A stretch of 64,000 nucleotides of DNA from Halarsenatibacter sp964630835 (GCA_964630835.1 CAZVZM010000001.1:77212-141211), one strand, 5' to 3'. Numbered from the stretch's first letter, positions 51,968-61,875 are shown. Notes: a model not told the origin generated them from the letters alone. A program made the numbers and translations.

Positions 51968-54577
51968 ATGAAAATGGATGATTTTACTCACAGAGCTCAG
52001 CAGCTCCTTTCGGAAGCACAGCAGGAAGCAATGGATAACAACAATCAGGAAATATACCCGGCGCATCTACTCAATGCCATGCTGTCAGAAAGTGATGGCA
52101 TCATAAAACCTTTGCTGCAGGAATTGGATGCAAACCCTGATGAGCTTAAGAAGGAATGCAGTGAGGCTGTAGAAAGGCTGCCCCAGGTTTACGATGACAG
52201 CGGAGCCAGAGTTTACATGTCCGGTAAAATGAACGAAGTCATGCAGCAGGCGCGTCAGGACGCAGATAATATGAATGATGACTATATTTCTTCCGAACAT
52301 CTGCTGCTCGGTATAGCCGGCAGTGATAGCCGGGCGGGTAATCTTTTGAAGGATAAGGGTGTTACAAGAGAAGAACTTATGCAGGCAATTGAGGATCTTC
52401 GCTCAGGTGCCAGCGTTGATAGCCAGAGTGCTGAAGACCAGTATCAGGTTTTAGAGCAGTACACCATAGACATGACAGAGCTTGCCAGAGAAGGAGAACT
52501 GGATCCCGTCATAGGTCGCGATGAGAGAATCAGACGGGTCATGCAGGTGATTTCCCGGCGGCGCAAAAATAATCCCGTTCTCATCGGCGAGCCGGGAGTG
52601 GGCAAAACTGCCATAGTGGAAGGTCTGGCCCAGCGCGTGGTTACCGGCGATGTGCCGGAAGTTCTCAAAAACAAGAAAATTATACAGCTCGATATGGGTT
52701 CTCTGATAGCGGGCGCAAAATATCGCGGTGAATTTGAGGACAGGCTAAAATCTGTGCTCAAGGAGATTAAAGCCGCTGAAGGGCAAATAATAGTTTTCAT
52801 TGACGAGATGCATACAATCGTGGGAGCCGGTTCCAGCGAGGGAGCCGTTGACGCTTCCAATCTGCTCAAACCGGCACTGGCCAGAGGTGAGCTTCACTGT
52901 GTTGGTGCAACCACCCTGGATGAATACAGAGAACACATCGAACAGGATGCCGCCCTGGAGAGACGCCTGCAGCCTGTCAAAATTTCTGAACCTTCTGTGG
53001 AAGATACCATCTCCATTCTTCGCGGTCTCAAGGAAAAGTATGAAATTCATCACGGTGTCAGGATCAAAGACAGCGCCCTTGAAGCAGCGGCCAAACTTTC
53101 CGAAAGATATGTCAGCGATAGATTTCAGCCAGATAAAGCCATAGATCTTGTGGATGAAGCTGCCGCTAAAGTTAAAATAGACATTGACTCAATGCCGCTG
53201 GAAATTGACGAACTGAATCGGCGGCTTCGTCGCCTGGAGACTGAAAGAGAGATGCTAAAAGAAGAGGACCCTGAGGAAGTTGAGGAAGAGCTTGCCGAAC
53301 TGGAAGAAGAGATCGAAGAGATCAGAGCAAAGAGGGATCCCATGCTGGCGCGCTGGAACCAGGAGAAAAATCTTGTGGAAAAACGTCAGGAGCTCAAAGA
53401 GGAGATAGACAGGATCAAACACGAGGCGGAAAATGCAGAAAGAGAGGCTGATTATGAGAAAGCTGCCCGCCTGAGATATGGAAAATTGAATGAACTGGAG
53501 CAGGAGCTGAAAGAAGTATCCGAAAAGGTAGAGGAACAAGGAAGCAATCGTGAGATGATCAGAGAAGAGGTGACCGAGGAAGATATAGCCGGTATAGTGG
53601 CTTCCTGGACAGATATTCCCGTGCAAAAACTTCTGGAGTCTGAAAAAGAAAAGCTCATCAATCTGGAGGAGCAGCTGTCCCGGCGAGTTGTGGGTCAGGA
53701 TGAAGCCATAAATGCTGTCAGTAACTCCATACGCCGCTCCCGCACCGGGCTGCAGTCCCGTGAGAGCCCGCTGGGCACATTTATTTTCATGGGGCCTACG
53801 GGAGTGGGTAAGACCGAGCTGGCCAAGACTCTGGCTGCCCGGCTATTTGATGATGAAAAAAATATGATCCGCTTTGATATGTCCGAATATATGGAAAGAC
53901 ATGCCGTAGCAAAGCTGATCGGTTCTCCTCCTGGATATGTAGGCTATGAGGAGGGGGGCCAGCTGACCGAACAGGTAAGGCGACAACCTTACTCGGTAAT
54001 ACTTCTTGATGAAATTGAAAAGGCGCATCCCGATGTATTTAATATCCTTCTTCAGATACTTGATGATGGCATTCTCACTGACAGCCAGGGTAGAGAGGTT
54101 AATTTTAGAAATACGATAATCATAATGACATCAAATGTTGGTTCTCAGTATATCCAGGATCTGCAGGATGAAGAGGAAATAGAGGAGAGGGTCAACGAGG
54201 CCCTGAAGCAGCAGTTTCGCCCCGAATTTTTAAACAGAGTTGACGATAAAATCATATTCCACAATCTCACACGGGAACACTTAAGAAAGATAGTGGATAT
54301 AAAAATAGAAGAGCTGGCCGAGCAGGTGGCAGAAGAGCAGGAGCTTGAACTCGAAATAACGGATGATGCCCGTGATAAGCTGGCTGAACTCGGTTATAAT
54401 CCTGCTTACGGAGCGCGTCCCCTGGAACGTGTAATCCAGAGCGAGATAAAGGACAGGCTGGCTTTAGAGCTGCTGGAAAGAGATGTCAGAGAAGACTCTG
54501 GAGTGAGAGTGGATTATTCTCAAACTGAGGAGGATTTTGTCATCGTCTTTGCTCGCGATGAAAACAGCGCAGCCTGA
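51968..54577 (+). CDS. clpB: ATP-dependent disaggregase ClpB
   Basis: 869 aa from ATG 51968 (GAGGTGAT upstream). Parts in order: N-terminal Clp repeats (about 1-145), NBD1 with Walker A GEPGVGKT (about 207) and Walker B VFIDEMHTIVGAG, the long middle coiled coil (about 405-525; dense Glu/Lys/Arg) that distinguishes ClpB from ClpA/C, NBD2 with GPTGVGKTE (about 609) and ILLDEIEKAHPDV, and the C-terminal small domain with PAYGARPLERVIQ. It rescues aggregated proteins with DnaK. No neighbouring dnaK or grpE. Confidence 0.96.
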   Translation: MKMDDFTHRAQQLLSEAQQEAMDNNNQEIYPAHLLNAMLSESDGIIKPLLQELDANPDELKKECSEAVERLPQVYDDSGARVYMSGKMNEVMQQARQDADNMNDDYISSEHLLLGIAGSDSRAGNLLKDKGVTREELMQAIEDLRSGASVDSQSAEDQYQVLEQYTIDMTELAREGELDPVIGRDERIRRVMQVISRRRKNNPVLIGEPGVGKTAIVEGLAQRVVTGDVPEVLKNKKIIQLDMGSLIAGAKYRGEFEDRLKSVLKEIKAAEGQIIVFIDEMHTIVGAGSSEGAVDASNLLKPALARGELHCVGATTLDEYREHIEQDAALERRLQPVKISEPSVEDTISILRGLKEKYEIHHGVRIKDSALEAAAKLSERYVSDRFQPDKAIDLVDEAAAKVKIDIDSMPLEIDELNRRLRRLETEREMLKEEDPEEVEEELAELEEEIEEIRAKRDPMLARWNQEKNLVEKRQELKEEIDRIKHEAENAEREADYEKAARLRYGKLNELEQELKEVSEKVEEQGSNREMIREEVTEEDIAGIVASWTDIPVQKLLESEKEKLINLEEQLSRRVVGQDEAINAVSNSIRRSRTGLQSRESPLGTFIFMGPTGVGKTELAKTLAARLFDDEKNMIRFDMSEYMERHAVAKLIGSPPGYVGYEEGGQLTEQVRRQPYSVILLDEIEKAHPDVFNILLQILDDGILTDSQGREVNFRNTIIIMTSNVGSQYIQDLQDEEEIEERVNEALKQQFRPEFLNRVDDKIIFHNLTREHLRKIVDIKIEELAEQVAEEQELELEITDDARDKLAELGYNPAYGARPLERVIQSEIKDRLALELLERDVREDSGVRVDYSQTEEDFVIVFARDENSAA

Positions 54578-54656
54578 TTAAAGCAAATTTTTAGGAATTA
54601 ATGCTACGATTGCATTGTATAAAATCGATATCAGCAAAATCCCGGGAATTAAGCCC

Positions 54657-54775
54657 GACATATGCCTGTAAAGCGAAGCTGCTCCCCTCTTATCATAGCT
54701 TCCATTAATGAGATCTATAAAAGTGATAAAATGTCCTGAATGTAAGTGTTCTCAAACAAAATGCAACAACTGAAC
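54657..54775 (-). repeat. Dispersed intergenic repeat, modules R1 and R3 (inverted)
   Basis: Read on the minus strand: TCAGTTGTTGCATTTTGTTT, GAGAACACTTACATT, CACTTTTATAGATCTCATTA and ATGGAAGCTATGATAAG (R1), then GAGCAGCTTCGCTTTACAGG and CATATGTCGG (R3). The R1 part is nearly identical over about 80 nt to 63897-63979, which ends the window joined to R2 instead of R3. Confidence 0.82.
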
Positions 54776-54798
54776 CCCATTATACTTTTTTCTGTTGT

Positions 54799-54830
54799 CC
54801 CTCCATCCGGCCTGTGATGGAGGGATTAAT
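54799..54830 (+). terminator. Terminator downstream of clpB
   Basis: CCCTCCATC (54799-54807) pairs with GATGGAGGG (54816-54824) around 8 nt, followed by ATTAATTTATTAT. It is 222 nt after clpB, beyond the repeat, so the repeat is likely transcribed. Confidence 0.65.
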
Positions 54831-54865
54831 TTATTATACCAGTTTTAAATGTGTGTTTTGGAAAT

Positions 54866-54938
54866 TTTTGATCATTGACCTGTGACCTGATTCGGTTCTC
54901 GAAAAATTTCCAGTGTCATTTCGTTTCATGGATTCCTG
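54866..54938 (-). repeat. Dispersed intergenic repeat, module R4 (inverted)
   Basis: On the minus strand it reads GAATCCATGAAACGAAATGA, CACTGGAAATTTTTCGAGAA and CCGAATCAGGTCACAGGTC. Closest relatives are at 36751 and 43997. Confidence 0.75.
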
Positions 54939-55280
54939 ACAAATATGGCCCGCGAATATCCGGTCCAGGCCTGCATAACGTTATATATATAACATGATAT
55001 TTATGAGTTTTTTTAAATTGAAATAACATTATAAAAATTTATAATGCCTGAGCTGACGGGAGTTAAAGAAATTTATTAATATTTATAAAATACCAACTAT
55101 AATCATGCTTATTATTATATTAACAGTGAAGGATTCATCACTTTCATATAGAATATTAAAAAAGGATAATTTCTCATGGTAATGTGTGACATTGTATTTA
55201 TACCCAAATAGTTTAAATGTGGAAATTTGCTCATCTAAAACCATATTTATTCTTTAAAATTAAAAAGAGGAGAGATCAAT

Positions 55281-56666
55281 ATGGAAGGCAGACCTCATCC
55301 CTACATTCCCAATTCAGCTCCAGGCAAAAAGGAAGAATTGCTTGAGGAGATTGGTATTGAAAGTGTAGAAGAGATTTTTGATCAAATACCGGATCATCTG
55401 AGATTTGAAGAAGAACTTGATATACCGGAAGGCCTCAAATCCGAGCACGAGCTTAGAGAACATATTGAAAATATCCTGGCTGAAAATGATACTGCCTCCG
55501 AATACACCAGTTTTTTGGGAGGCGGAACATGGAATCACTTTGTTCCCTCAGTATGCAATACAATAGCTGCCAGAGATGAATTTTTGACCACCTATCAGCG
55601 CAGAGCGCTTGCAGACCATGGTAAACTGCAGGCCCTTTTCGAAGCTCAGAGCATGATAGGTGATCTGGTGGAAATGGATGCTGTTACAACTCCAACATAT
55701 GATTGGGGAAATGCTGCTGCTTTTGCTCTGCGCATGACTCATAGAATTACCGGACGCAGTCAGGTTATAGCCGCCGGGACAACCTCTCCCGAGCGCCTCG
55801 ATATCATCGAGAATTACTGTGCTCCTGAAATGGAAGTTATCACAACAAAATATGATCAAGATACCGGCAGAATGGATCTGGAGGATCTAAAAAATAAGCT
55901 TAATTCGGATGTAGCAGCGGTCTATTTTGAAAACCCCTCCTTTCTGGGATTTATAGAGACTAAGGCCGGTAAAATTGCTAATTTAGCCAGAGAGGTGGAG
56001 GCAGAAGTTGTTGTGGGAGTAGATCCCAGTTCTCTCGGGATATTAGCCTCTCCAGCCTCCTATGGAGCTGATATGGCCTGCGGAGATTTACAACCTTTTG
56101 GGATTCACTCCAAATGGGGAGGAGGACTGGCTGGATTTATCGCTTCAGGTGATGACGAAAAATACGTGGGAGAATATCCCAATCTCCTTTACGGTATAAC
56201 AGGCACAATTAAAGAGGATCAATACGGTTTTGGCAAAGTATCTTTTGACCGAACATCCTATGCTGAAAGAGAGGAAGGCAAGGATTATGTCGGCACTGCA
56301 ACAGCTCTTTATGGAATAATTGCCGGGGTTTACCTGGCCTTAATGGGGCCTGAGGGCATGCGAGAGCTGGGAGAGGGCATCATGCAAAAAGTGTCTTATG
56401 CCAGAAGACGCCTCTCTTCAATCGAAGGGGTTAATCCCTACAGATTTGACTCTAAATGCTTCAAGGAGTTTGTTGTAGAATTTCCCGCCGGAACCTCTGT
56501 TCAGGAGATCAACAGAGAACTGCAGGCCAGAAATATTTTCGGAGGGCATTCTCTGGAAAAACAGTTTTCTGAACTGGAAAATTGTGCTCTTTACTCCCTC
56601 ACTGAGGTCAATACAATCGAAGAAATAGAGCATCTGGCCGCAGCTCTGGAAGAAATTCTACCTTAA
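55281..56666 (+). CDS. gcvPA: Glycine dehydrogenase (decarboxylating) subunit 1-like protein
   Basis: 461 aa, N-terminal half of the split glycine-cleavage P-protein. YIPNSAPGKKEELLEEIG at the start, FLGGGTWNHFVPSV and TPTYDWGNAAAFALRM are the GcvPA pattern; DLQPFGIHSKWGGG replaces the more usual GQPLG region. GAGGAGAG precedes the ATG. gcvT, gcvH and lpd are absent; the next genes are gcvPB and a TTT transporter. Either the partners lie elsewhere or this is a paralogue with a different amino-acid substrate. Confidence 0.85.
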   Translation: MEGRPHPYIPNSAPGKKEELLEEIGIESVEEIFDQIPDHLRFEEELDIPEGLKSEHELREHIENILAENDTASEYTSFLGGGTWNHFVPSVCNTIAARDEFLTTYQRRALADHGKLQALFEAQSMIGDLVEMDAVTTPTYDWGNAAAFALRMTHRITGRSQVIAAGTTSPERLDIIENYCAPEMEVITTKYDQDTGRMDLEDLKNKLNSDVAAVYFENPSFLGFIETKAGKIANLAREVEAEVVVGVDPSSLGILASPASYGADMACGDLQPFGIHSKWGGGLAGFIASGDDEKYVGEYPNLLYGITGTIKEDQYGFGKVSFDRTSYAEREEGKDYVGTATALYGIIAGVYLALMGPEGMRELGEGIMQKVSYARRRLSSIEGVNPYRFDSKCFKEFVVEFPAGTSVQEINRELQARNIFGGHSLEKQFSELENCALYSLTEVNTIEEIEHLAAALEEILP

Positions 56667-56736
56667 TTACCGTTAAAAAAATTCCTGAAATAATATTAAA
56701 AAACATAAAAACGTTATAGATTGAGGAGGATGAAAT

Positions 56737-58326
56737 ATGAAAGGGGAAAGATTACGCAGAGAATATCATCAGGCTCGCTGGGATGAGCCGATTATATATG
56801 AAATGTCCAAAGAGGGAGTTAGGGGAGTTCTTCCCCCTCAGCCCGATGAGGAAATTCAGAGTGAGATAGGTGATCCTCTTGATGACCTTCCTGAAGAGAT
56901 GAGGCGGGATGAAGCCCCGGACCTGCCAGAGCTTTCTCAGAAGGAGGTCTTGATGCATTATCTTCACCTCTCCCAGGAAACTTTAGGAGCCAATTTGACA
57001 GAGGATATGAGCCAGGCCACTTCTACCATGAAATATAATCCCCGCATTAATGAGGAGCTGGTTGCCAGCTCTGAGTTTGCCAGCTTACATCCCCGACAGC
57101 CTGAAGACACAGTTCAGGGGATTTTGAAAATTTATTATGAGATGGGAGAAATCCTTAAAGAATTAAGCGGTATGGACGAAGTTTCTTTTCAGGCGGGGGG
57201 TGGGAGCCAGGCAATTCATGAAGGAGCTCTCATGATGAGAAAATACCATAAAGAAAGAGGAAACTTTCCCGAAAAAGATGAAATCATAACTACAATTTTC
57301 TCTCATCCCAGCTGTGCAGCGGCTCCAGAGGTGGCAGGTTTTAAAGTTAAAACTCTTTATCCCGGTGATGATGGTCTGCCCAAAATTGAGGCTTTAAAAT
57401 CCGCAATTTCGGAAAATACGGCCGGATTATTTATAACCAATCCGGAAGATATAGGGATATACAATGATAGAATAGATGAGTTTGTTGATCTGGTGCATGA
57501 AGCAGGAGGGCTCTGTTTTTATGATATGGCCAACGCAAATGCTTTTCTGGGAATAGCCAGAGCCAGGGAGGCTGGTTTTGATATCTGTCATTTTAATCTG
57601 CACAAAACTTTTGGTTCTCCCCACGGTTGCGGGGGCCCGGGCAATGGGGCTGTCTGTACTACAGATGAGATGTCCAAATATTTGCCTGTGCCTCTTGTGC
57701 ATAAAGATGAAGATAGATATTATCTGGATTTTGACCTGCCAAAAAGCATCGGAAAAGTTAGAGATTTTTACGGCACAGCCAGCGTTGTTTTAAGAGCTTA
57801 TGCCTGGTCCCGGGCGGTTGGTCTAGAAGGCATGAGGGAAGTTGCTCGCGTATCAAACATAAATAACAATTATATATATGAAAAACTGGCAGAGATAAAG
57901 GGGCTGGATATCTGCTATCCGGATAATGATAGCCGCCGCATGGAGCAGACAAGGTACTCCTGGGAAAAGCTGGAGGAAGATACCGGTGTTAGCACAGATG
58001 ATGTACAGAGAAGAGTTGCCGATTTTGGCATACAGCATTACTGGAAAAGTCATCACCCCTGGGTTATACCTCAGCCCATGTCAGTAGAGCCCTGTGAAAC
58101 ATATACAAAGGAGGATATGGATAAATACCTTGAGCTCTTTGAGCAGATTTCTTCGGAGGCCTATGAGGATCCAGAGCTGGTAAAAAATGCCCCCTATAAA
58201 ACCGCCGGTTTTAATCTGGACGATCCTTCCGCGCTTAACGATCCCGAGAGATGGGCTCTCACCTGGAGAGCTTTCCTGAAGAAGAAGGATAAAATTTTTG
58301 GCAGTGAAGGGGGTGATAAGGAATAA
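56737..58326 (+). CDS. gcvPB: Glycine dehydrogenase (decarboxylating) subunit 2-like protein
   Basis: 529 aa, PLP-bearing half of a split P-protein. The Schiff-base Lys is K290 in FNLHKTFGSPHGCGGPG; standard GcvPB reads HKTFSTPHGGGGPG, so S/T and one Gly are changed and a Cys (C298) is placed near the cofactor. FQAGGGSQAIHEGALMMRKYH is also diverged from the usual AGAHGE(L)TG form. GAGGAGG precedes the ATG. These changes support a substrate other than glycine, or at least a divergent branch. Confidence 0.83.
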   Translation: MKGERLRREYHQARWDEPIIYEMSKEGVRGVLPPQPDEEIQSEIGDPLDDLPEEMRRDEAPDLPELSQKEVLMHYLHLSQETLGANLTEDMSQATSTMKYNPRINEELVASSEFASLHPRQPEDTVQGILKIYYEMGEILKELSGMDEVSFQAGGGSQAIHEGALMMRKYHKERGNFPEKDEIITTIFSHPSCAAAPEVAGFKVKTLYPGDDGLPKIEALKSAISENTAGLFITNPEDIGIYNDRIDEFVDLVHEAGGLCFYDMANANAFLGIARAREAGFDICHFNLHKTFGSPHGCGGPGNGAVCTTDEMSKYLPVPLVHKDEDRYYLDFDLPKSIGKVRDFYGTASVVLRAYAWSRAVGLEGMREVARVSNINNNYIYEKLAEIKGLDICYPDNDSRRMEQTRYSWEKLEEDTGVSTDDVQRRVADFGIQHYWKSHHPWVIPQPMSVEPCETYTKEDMDKYLELFEQISSEAYEDPELVKNAPYKTAGFNLDDPSALNDPERWALTWRAFLKKKDKIFGSEGGDKE

Positions 58327-58500
58327 TACAGGAGAGAAGTTTTTGAAGAGCTTCAGCCCCGATTTGGAGTAATCTGAATTGAATGTTAGCGCTTAACCTT
58401 TTGGCTGTCAGAGAAACTTGAATTTCGCCAGTGCAGCAAAGACTTGAACAAATCAAATCAAGCATTACAGAACTAAAAACAGCTTAAGGAGGTATATTTG

Positions 58501-59487
58501 ATGAAAAAAGCTCTGGTAATCGTTCTGGCAGTGGCTTTTCTGGTGGGAGCTGGCTTTAGCAATCAAACGGCGGTTGAGGCCTCTTCCCTGGCAGATGAAA
58601 TAGACGAACTGGAAATTGTTGTAACTTACGGAGCTGGCGGCTCCACCGATGTAACCGTACGTCAGATGGAGCCTCATCTGGAGGAACACCTGGGTATTGA
58701 TATTACTATCAGCAATGTCAGCGGTGCTGCCGGATTAACTGGAGCTAACTATGCCCATGGCACTGATCGAGATGATGGCAGTTTGATGTTCACTCTGGTA
58801 ACCACCCCGGCTTACTTTGCCCCTCATACAACCCCGGACACAATTGAATTTGATCCCAGATATGATCTAACGCACATAGCCAGAGTAGGCCAGTGGAGAA
58901 ATGACCTGGCCATAAGGAAAGACGATGACAGATTTGACAACTGGGAAGAATTTCTTGAGTATTCCCGGGAAAATCCCGGTGAAGTTACAGTGGGGCTCAA
59001 TGGAATTGGCCATACCACTCATATAACCATGGAATGGTTATCCATGCAGGAAGATGTGGATTGGACCTTTGTACCCTACGACAGCGGTTCTGAAAACGTA
59101 TCCGCTCTGGCAGGCGGTCACGTAGATGCTTCAGCAAGCGTAGTTTCATGGGCGGGAATGGAAGATGAGATAGAACCTATCGTAGCTTTTGATAACGAAC
59201 CGATTCCTGGCTATGAGGATGTTCCTTACCTTCAGGAATTAGGTTATGATTGGACTGCACCTTCTCTGCTTTCTTTTGCTGCTCCGGAAGGAGTTCCTGA
59301 AGATAGAGTGGAAGAACTGGCTGAAGCCATAGAATATGCAGTCACTCAGGATGATGTTCTGGATGTAATGGGCGAGTATGAGATGTTTGTTGACTTCTGG
59401 CCCGGCGAAGAACTCCAGCAGGACATTGAGGAAAGATATGATGTGCTGGGTGAACTTATGGAGGAAATAGGTCTGGCTGCAGAATAA
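58501..59487 (+). CDS. tctC: TTT transporter substrate-binding protein, TctC/Bug family (second)
   Basis: 328 aa from ATG 58501, 7 nt after AAGGAGGT. Signal peptide of about 28 residues (VEASSLADE), again no lipobox. The mature N-terminus ELEIVVTYGAGGSTDVTVRQ is the Bug entry motif, with SNVSGAAGLTGANYAHG in the ligand lobe. It differs clearly from the first TctC, so the ligand is probably different. It follows gcvPB by 174 nt, suggesting that the imported compound is processed by the GcvP-like pair. Confidence 0.9.
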   Translation: MKKALVIVLAVAFLVGAGFSNQTAVEASSLADEIDELEIVVTYGAGGSTDVTVRQMEPHLEEHLGIDITISNVSGAAGLTGANYAHGTDRDDGSLMFTLVTTPAYFAPHTTPDTIEFDPRYDLTHIARVGQWRNDLAIRKDDDRFDNWEEFLEYSRENPGEVTVGLNGIGHTTHITMEWLSMQEDVDWTFVPYDSGSENVSALAGGHVDASASVVSWAGMEDEIEPIVAFDNEPIPGYEDVPYLQELGYDWTAPSLLSFAAPEGVPEDRVEELAEAIEYAVTQDDVLDVMGEYEMFVDFWPGEELQQDIEERYDVLGELMEEIGLAAE

Positions 59488-59510
59488 TTATATAATTATC
59501 CAGACAAACA

Positions 59511-59543
59511 CTCCGGGGGGAGGGAAGAAGCTACCCCCCGGAG
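59511..59543 (+). terminator. Hairpin between the second tctC and tctB
   Basis: CTCCGGGGGG (59511-59520) pairs perfectly with CCCCCCGGAG (59534-59543). No long U-run follows (CACTGTTCTTTG). Like the hairpin at 12545, it could set a high ratio of binding protein to permease. Confidence 0.65.
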
Positions 59544-59695
59544 CACTGTTCTTTGTCACTGGTTTGTATTCCTTCTATTGCAGTTTTACAGGTCAAATTT
59601 TTTACCTGGTTTTTATAGTGCTATTCGAGGGGTGTGTAGCCCCCCTTTATTCTTGAGATCAACCTCTATGATCTCCATTTCAGGAGGATTGAATT

Positions 59696-60172
59696 ATGAT
59701 CAATAATATAAAGCTTGGTTTTTCCATATTTATTTTTTCCCTGTTTGTATATTTTTATTTAATCCCCACTCAGATTTCAGAAGAGCTTGGTCTGCGCACC
59801 GAAGCTCTTGGACCCCGTTTTTTCCCCAGGCTGGCCACTATAGTCCTGGCAGCTTTTAGTCTTTTGTTGGTGGGTTTAAACTTCTATAAATTAATTAAAT
59901 CCGACAAAAGTTATCAGGAAATAAAGGAAGAAGAGGAAGCGCTTTTAGAAAAAAAAGATTTTAAAGTGATAGGTGTCTTTGGGATACTGCTGATATTTAT
60001 TAACTTATTTCAGTATATTAATTTCCTGGTGGCAGGTTTTGTAACCACCCTGCTGCTGCTCTATTTCTTTGGTCATAGGCGACATTTATACAATCTGGTC
60101 ATCTCTTTAGCCACTACATTTGTAATATATTACACTTTTACTTATCTGCTTGGCATCCCCTTAAGGGTTTAA
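59696..60172 (+). CDS. tctB: TTT transporter small membrane subunit, TctB family (second)
   Basis: 158 aa, four hydrophobic segments (about 7-23, 41-62, 86-108, 112-150). LGPRFFPRLATIVLAAFSLLL is a typical TctB stretch. CAGGAGG precedes the ATG. It lies between tctC and tctA. Confidence 0.85.
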   Translation: MINNIKLGFSIFIFSLFVYFYLIPTQISEELGLRTEALGPRFFPRLATIVLAAFSLLLVGLNFYKLIKSDKSYQEIKEEEEALLEKKDFKVIGVFGILLIFINLFQYINFLVAGFVTTLLLLYFFGHRRHLYNLVISLATTFVIYYTFTYLLGIPLRV

Positions 60173-60340
60173 ATTAAAAAATATATTCAGAAAATATTTT
60201 TAGAGGAATCATTACTTTTCGTAGCGAAATCACGGATTTAAATAATATGAAGATTTCTGACGATATTTTACCCTTTATCAGAATGAAAAGCGATTTAATT
60301 TAAGACGAAACAGGAAAAGAAGTACTGAGGTGATTATTGA

Positions 60341-61834
60341 ATGCTGGAATATGTTTTATTAGGATTTGCGGAGATTTTAACCCCTATAAACATCCTGGCT
60401 ATATTTGCGGGCACTCTGGTGGGAACAGTTCTGGGAGCTATTCCCGGTCTCAGTGCTACAATGGGGATAGCCGTAGTTTTACCCCTGACATATGGTATGA
60501 ATCCCATAACAGCTATGTCTATGCTGCTGGGAGCATACAAAGGTGGAACTTTTGGAGGTTCTATGCCGGCAATTTATCTTAATACCCCCGGCACTCCCGC
60601 TGCATCTGCCACTATCCTTGACGGTTATCCCATGGCCAAACAGGGCAAAGCAGGAAAGGCCATGTCCATGACGCTTTATTCTTCGGTTATCTCAGATTTT
60701 TTTGGCACGCTTTCTTTGATTTTTCTGAGCACCCTATTGATCAGAGTTGCATTGATGTTTGGACCGCCAGAATTTGCCACATTGATTCTCTTTTCCCTGA
60801 CACTGGTGGCTTCTCTGGCTGCTGATGATATTATTAAAGGGTTGATATCCGGCTTGATTGGATTTTTGCTGGCCATGGTAGGTCTTGATGCTATGTCAGG
60901 TGTGCCGCGGTTTACATTCGGCATAGATTTTCTTATGGGCGGCATGGATTTAATGGTGGTTATGATCGGTCTGTTTGCAGTATCAGAGGTGCTGCTGCAG
61001 GCAACAAGTGATTTTGGCATGGGAGAAGCAATTTCTAAGATGGATCAGCCAGCCACAGAAAAAATATCCTGGCAGGAGTTTAAAAAGCATATAAAAACTT
61101 TAGTCAGAGGCAGCATAATAGGCATATTTATTGGGGCTATTCCCGGTCTGGGTTCGACTCCTGCAGCCTTTTTTAGCTATTCTGAGGCTAAAAGAAATGC
61201 CGATAATCCAGAAGATTACGGCAAGGGTGAGGTCGATGGTGTGGTGGCAGCTGAATCAGCCAATAATGCCACCGCCGGTTCTACTATGATACCCACTCTG
61301 GCGCTGGGTATACCCGGCAATGTAACGGCTGCAGTGCTTCTGGGGGGATTGATGTTACATGGATTGACACCTGGCCCCCAACTCTTTGAGGAGCAGCCTG
61401 TTACAATCTATGCCATAATGCTGGGCAAGCTTGTAAGCTGTCTGGCACTATACATTGTGGGGAAATATGCCATTAAAATATTCAAAAAAGTTACCGGGGT
61501 TCCCAAGTCTATAGTATTCCCGCTTGCTTTTATGTTCTGCATAGTGGGGTCTTATGGGATGAATTTGAGCATCTACGATATCTACATCATGGGAATTTTG
61601 GGTGTTCTCGGTTACTTTTTAAGAAAATACGGTTTTTCGCTGGCTCCCATGTTAATTACTTTCATATTAACTCCTATGCTGGAGGACAATGTGCGCAGAT
61701 CTCTTACGATATCGGACGGAAGCTTTGCTATTTTTGTGGAGAGTCCCATCTCCTTACTTTTTCTGGTGCTGACAGTTCTGGGTCTGATTCTGGCCAAGCG
61801 ACTGCACAGCAGTCTGCAGACATCTGGAAAATAA
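60341..61834 (+). CDS. tctA: TTT transporter large membrane subunit, TctA family (second)
   Basis: 497 aa, about twelve membrane segments. GTVLGAIPGLSATMGIAVVLP and IGAIPGLGSTPAAFFSYSEA are the two repeated TctA motifs; YLNTPGTPAASATILDGYPMA and ESANNATAGSTMIPTLALGIP are also diagnostic. GAGGTGAT lies upstream of the ATG. It forms the permease with the preceding TctB. Confidence 0.95.
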   Translation: MLEYVLLGFAEILTPINILAIFAGTLVGTVLGAIPGLSATMGIAVVLPLTYGMNPITAMSMLLGAYKGGTFGGSMPAIYLNTPGTPAASATILDGYPMAKQGKAGKAMSMTLYSSVISDFFGTLSLIFLSTLLIRVALMFGPPEFATLILFSLTLVASLAADDIIKGLISGLIGFLLAMVGLDAMSGVPRFTFGIDFLMGGMDLMVVMIGLFAVSEVLLQATSDFGMGEAISKMDQPATEKISWQEFKKHIKTLVRGSIIGIFIGAIPGLGSTPAAFFSYSEAKRNADNPEDYGKGEVDGVVAAESANNATAGSTMIPTLALGIPGNVTAAVLLGGLMLHGLTPGPQLFEEQPVTIYAIMLGKLVSCLALYIVGKYAIKIFKKVTGVPKSIVFPLAFMFCIVGSYGMNLSIYDIYIMGILGVLGYFLRKYGFSLAPMLITFILTPMLEDNVRRSLTISDGSFAIFVESPISLLFLVLTVLGLILAKRLHSSLQTSGK

Positions 61835-61875
61835 ATACAAATGAAAAATAAAATTTCAAAAAAAGGAGGAAATAA

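Larger units (their letters stand above)
54578..55280. other. 703-nt non-coding gap between clpB and gcvPA
   Basis: Holds an inverted R3/R1 repeat (54657-54775), the clpB terminator (54799-54830), an inverted R4 repeat (54866-54938) and then about 340 nt of very AT-rich DNA to the gcvPA start. I looked for a glycine riboswitch ahead of the gcvP-like genes and did not find one. Confidence 0.65.

Noticed and set aside
54940..55280. Glycine riboswitch ahead of gcvPA
   Set aside because: The region is AT-rich and lacks the conserved tandem-aptamer core motifs.
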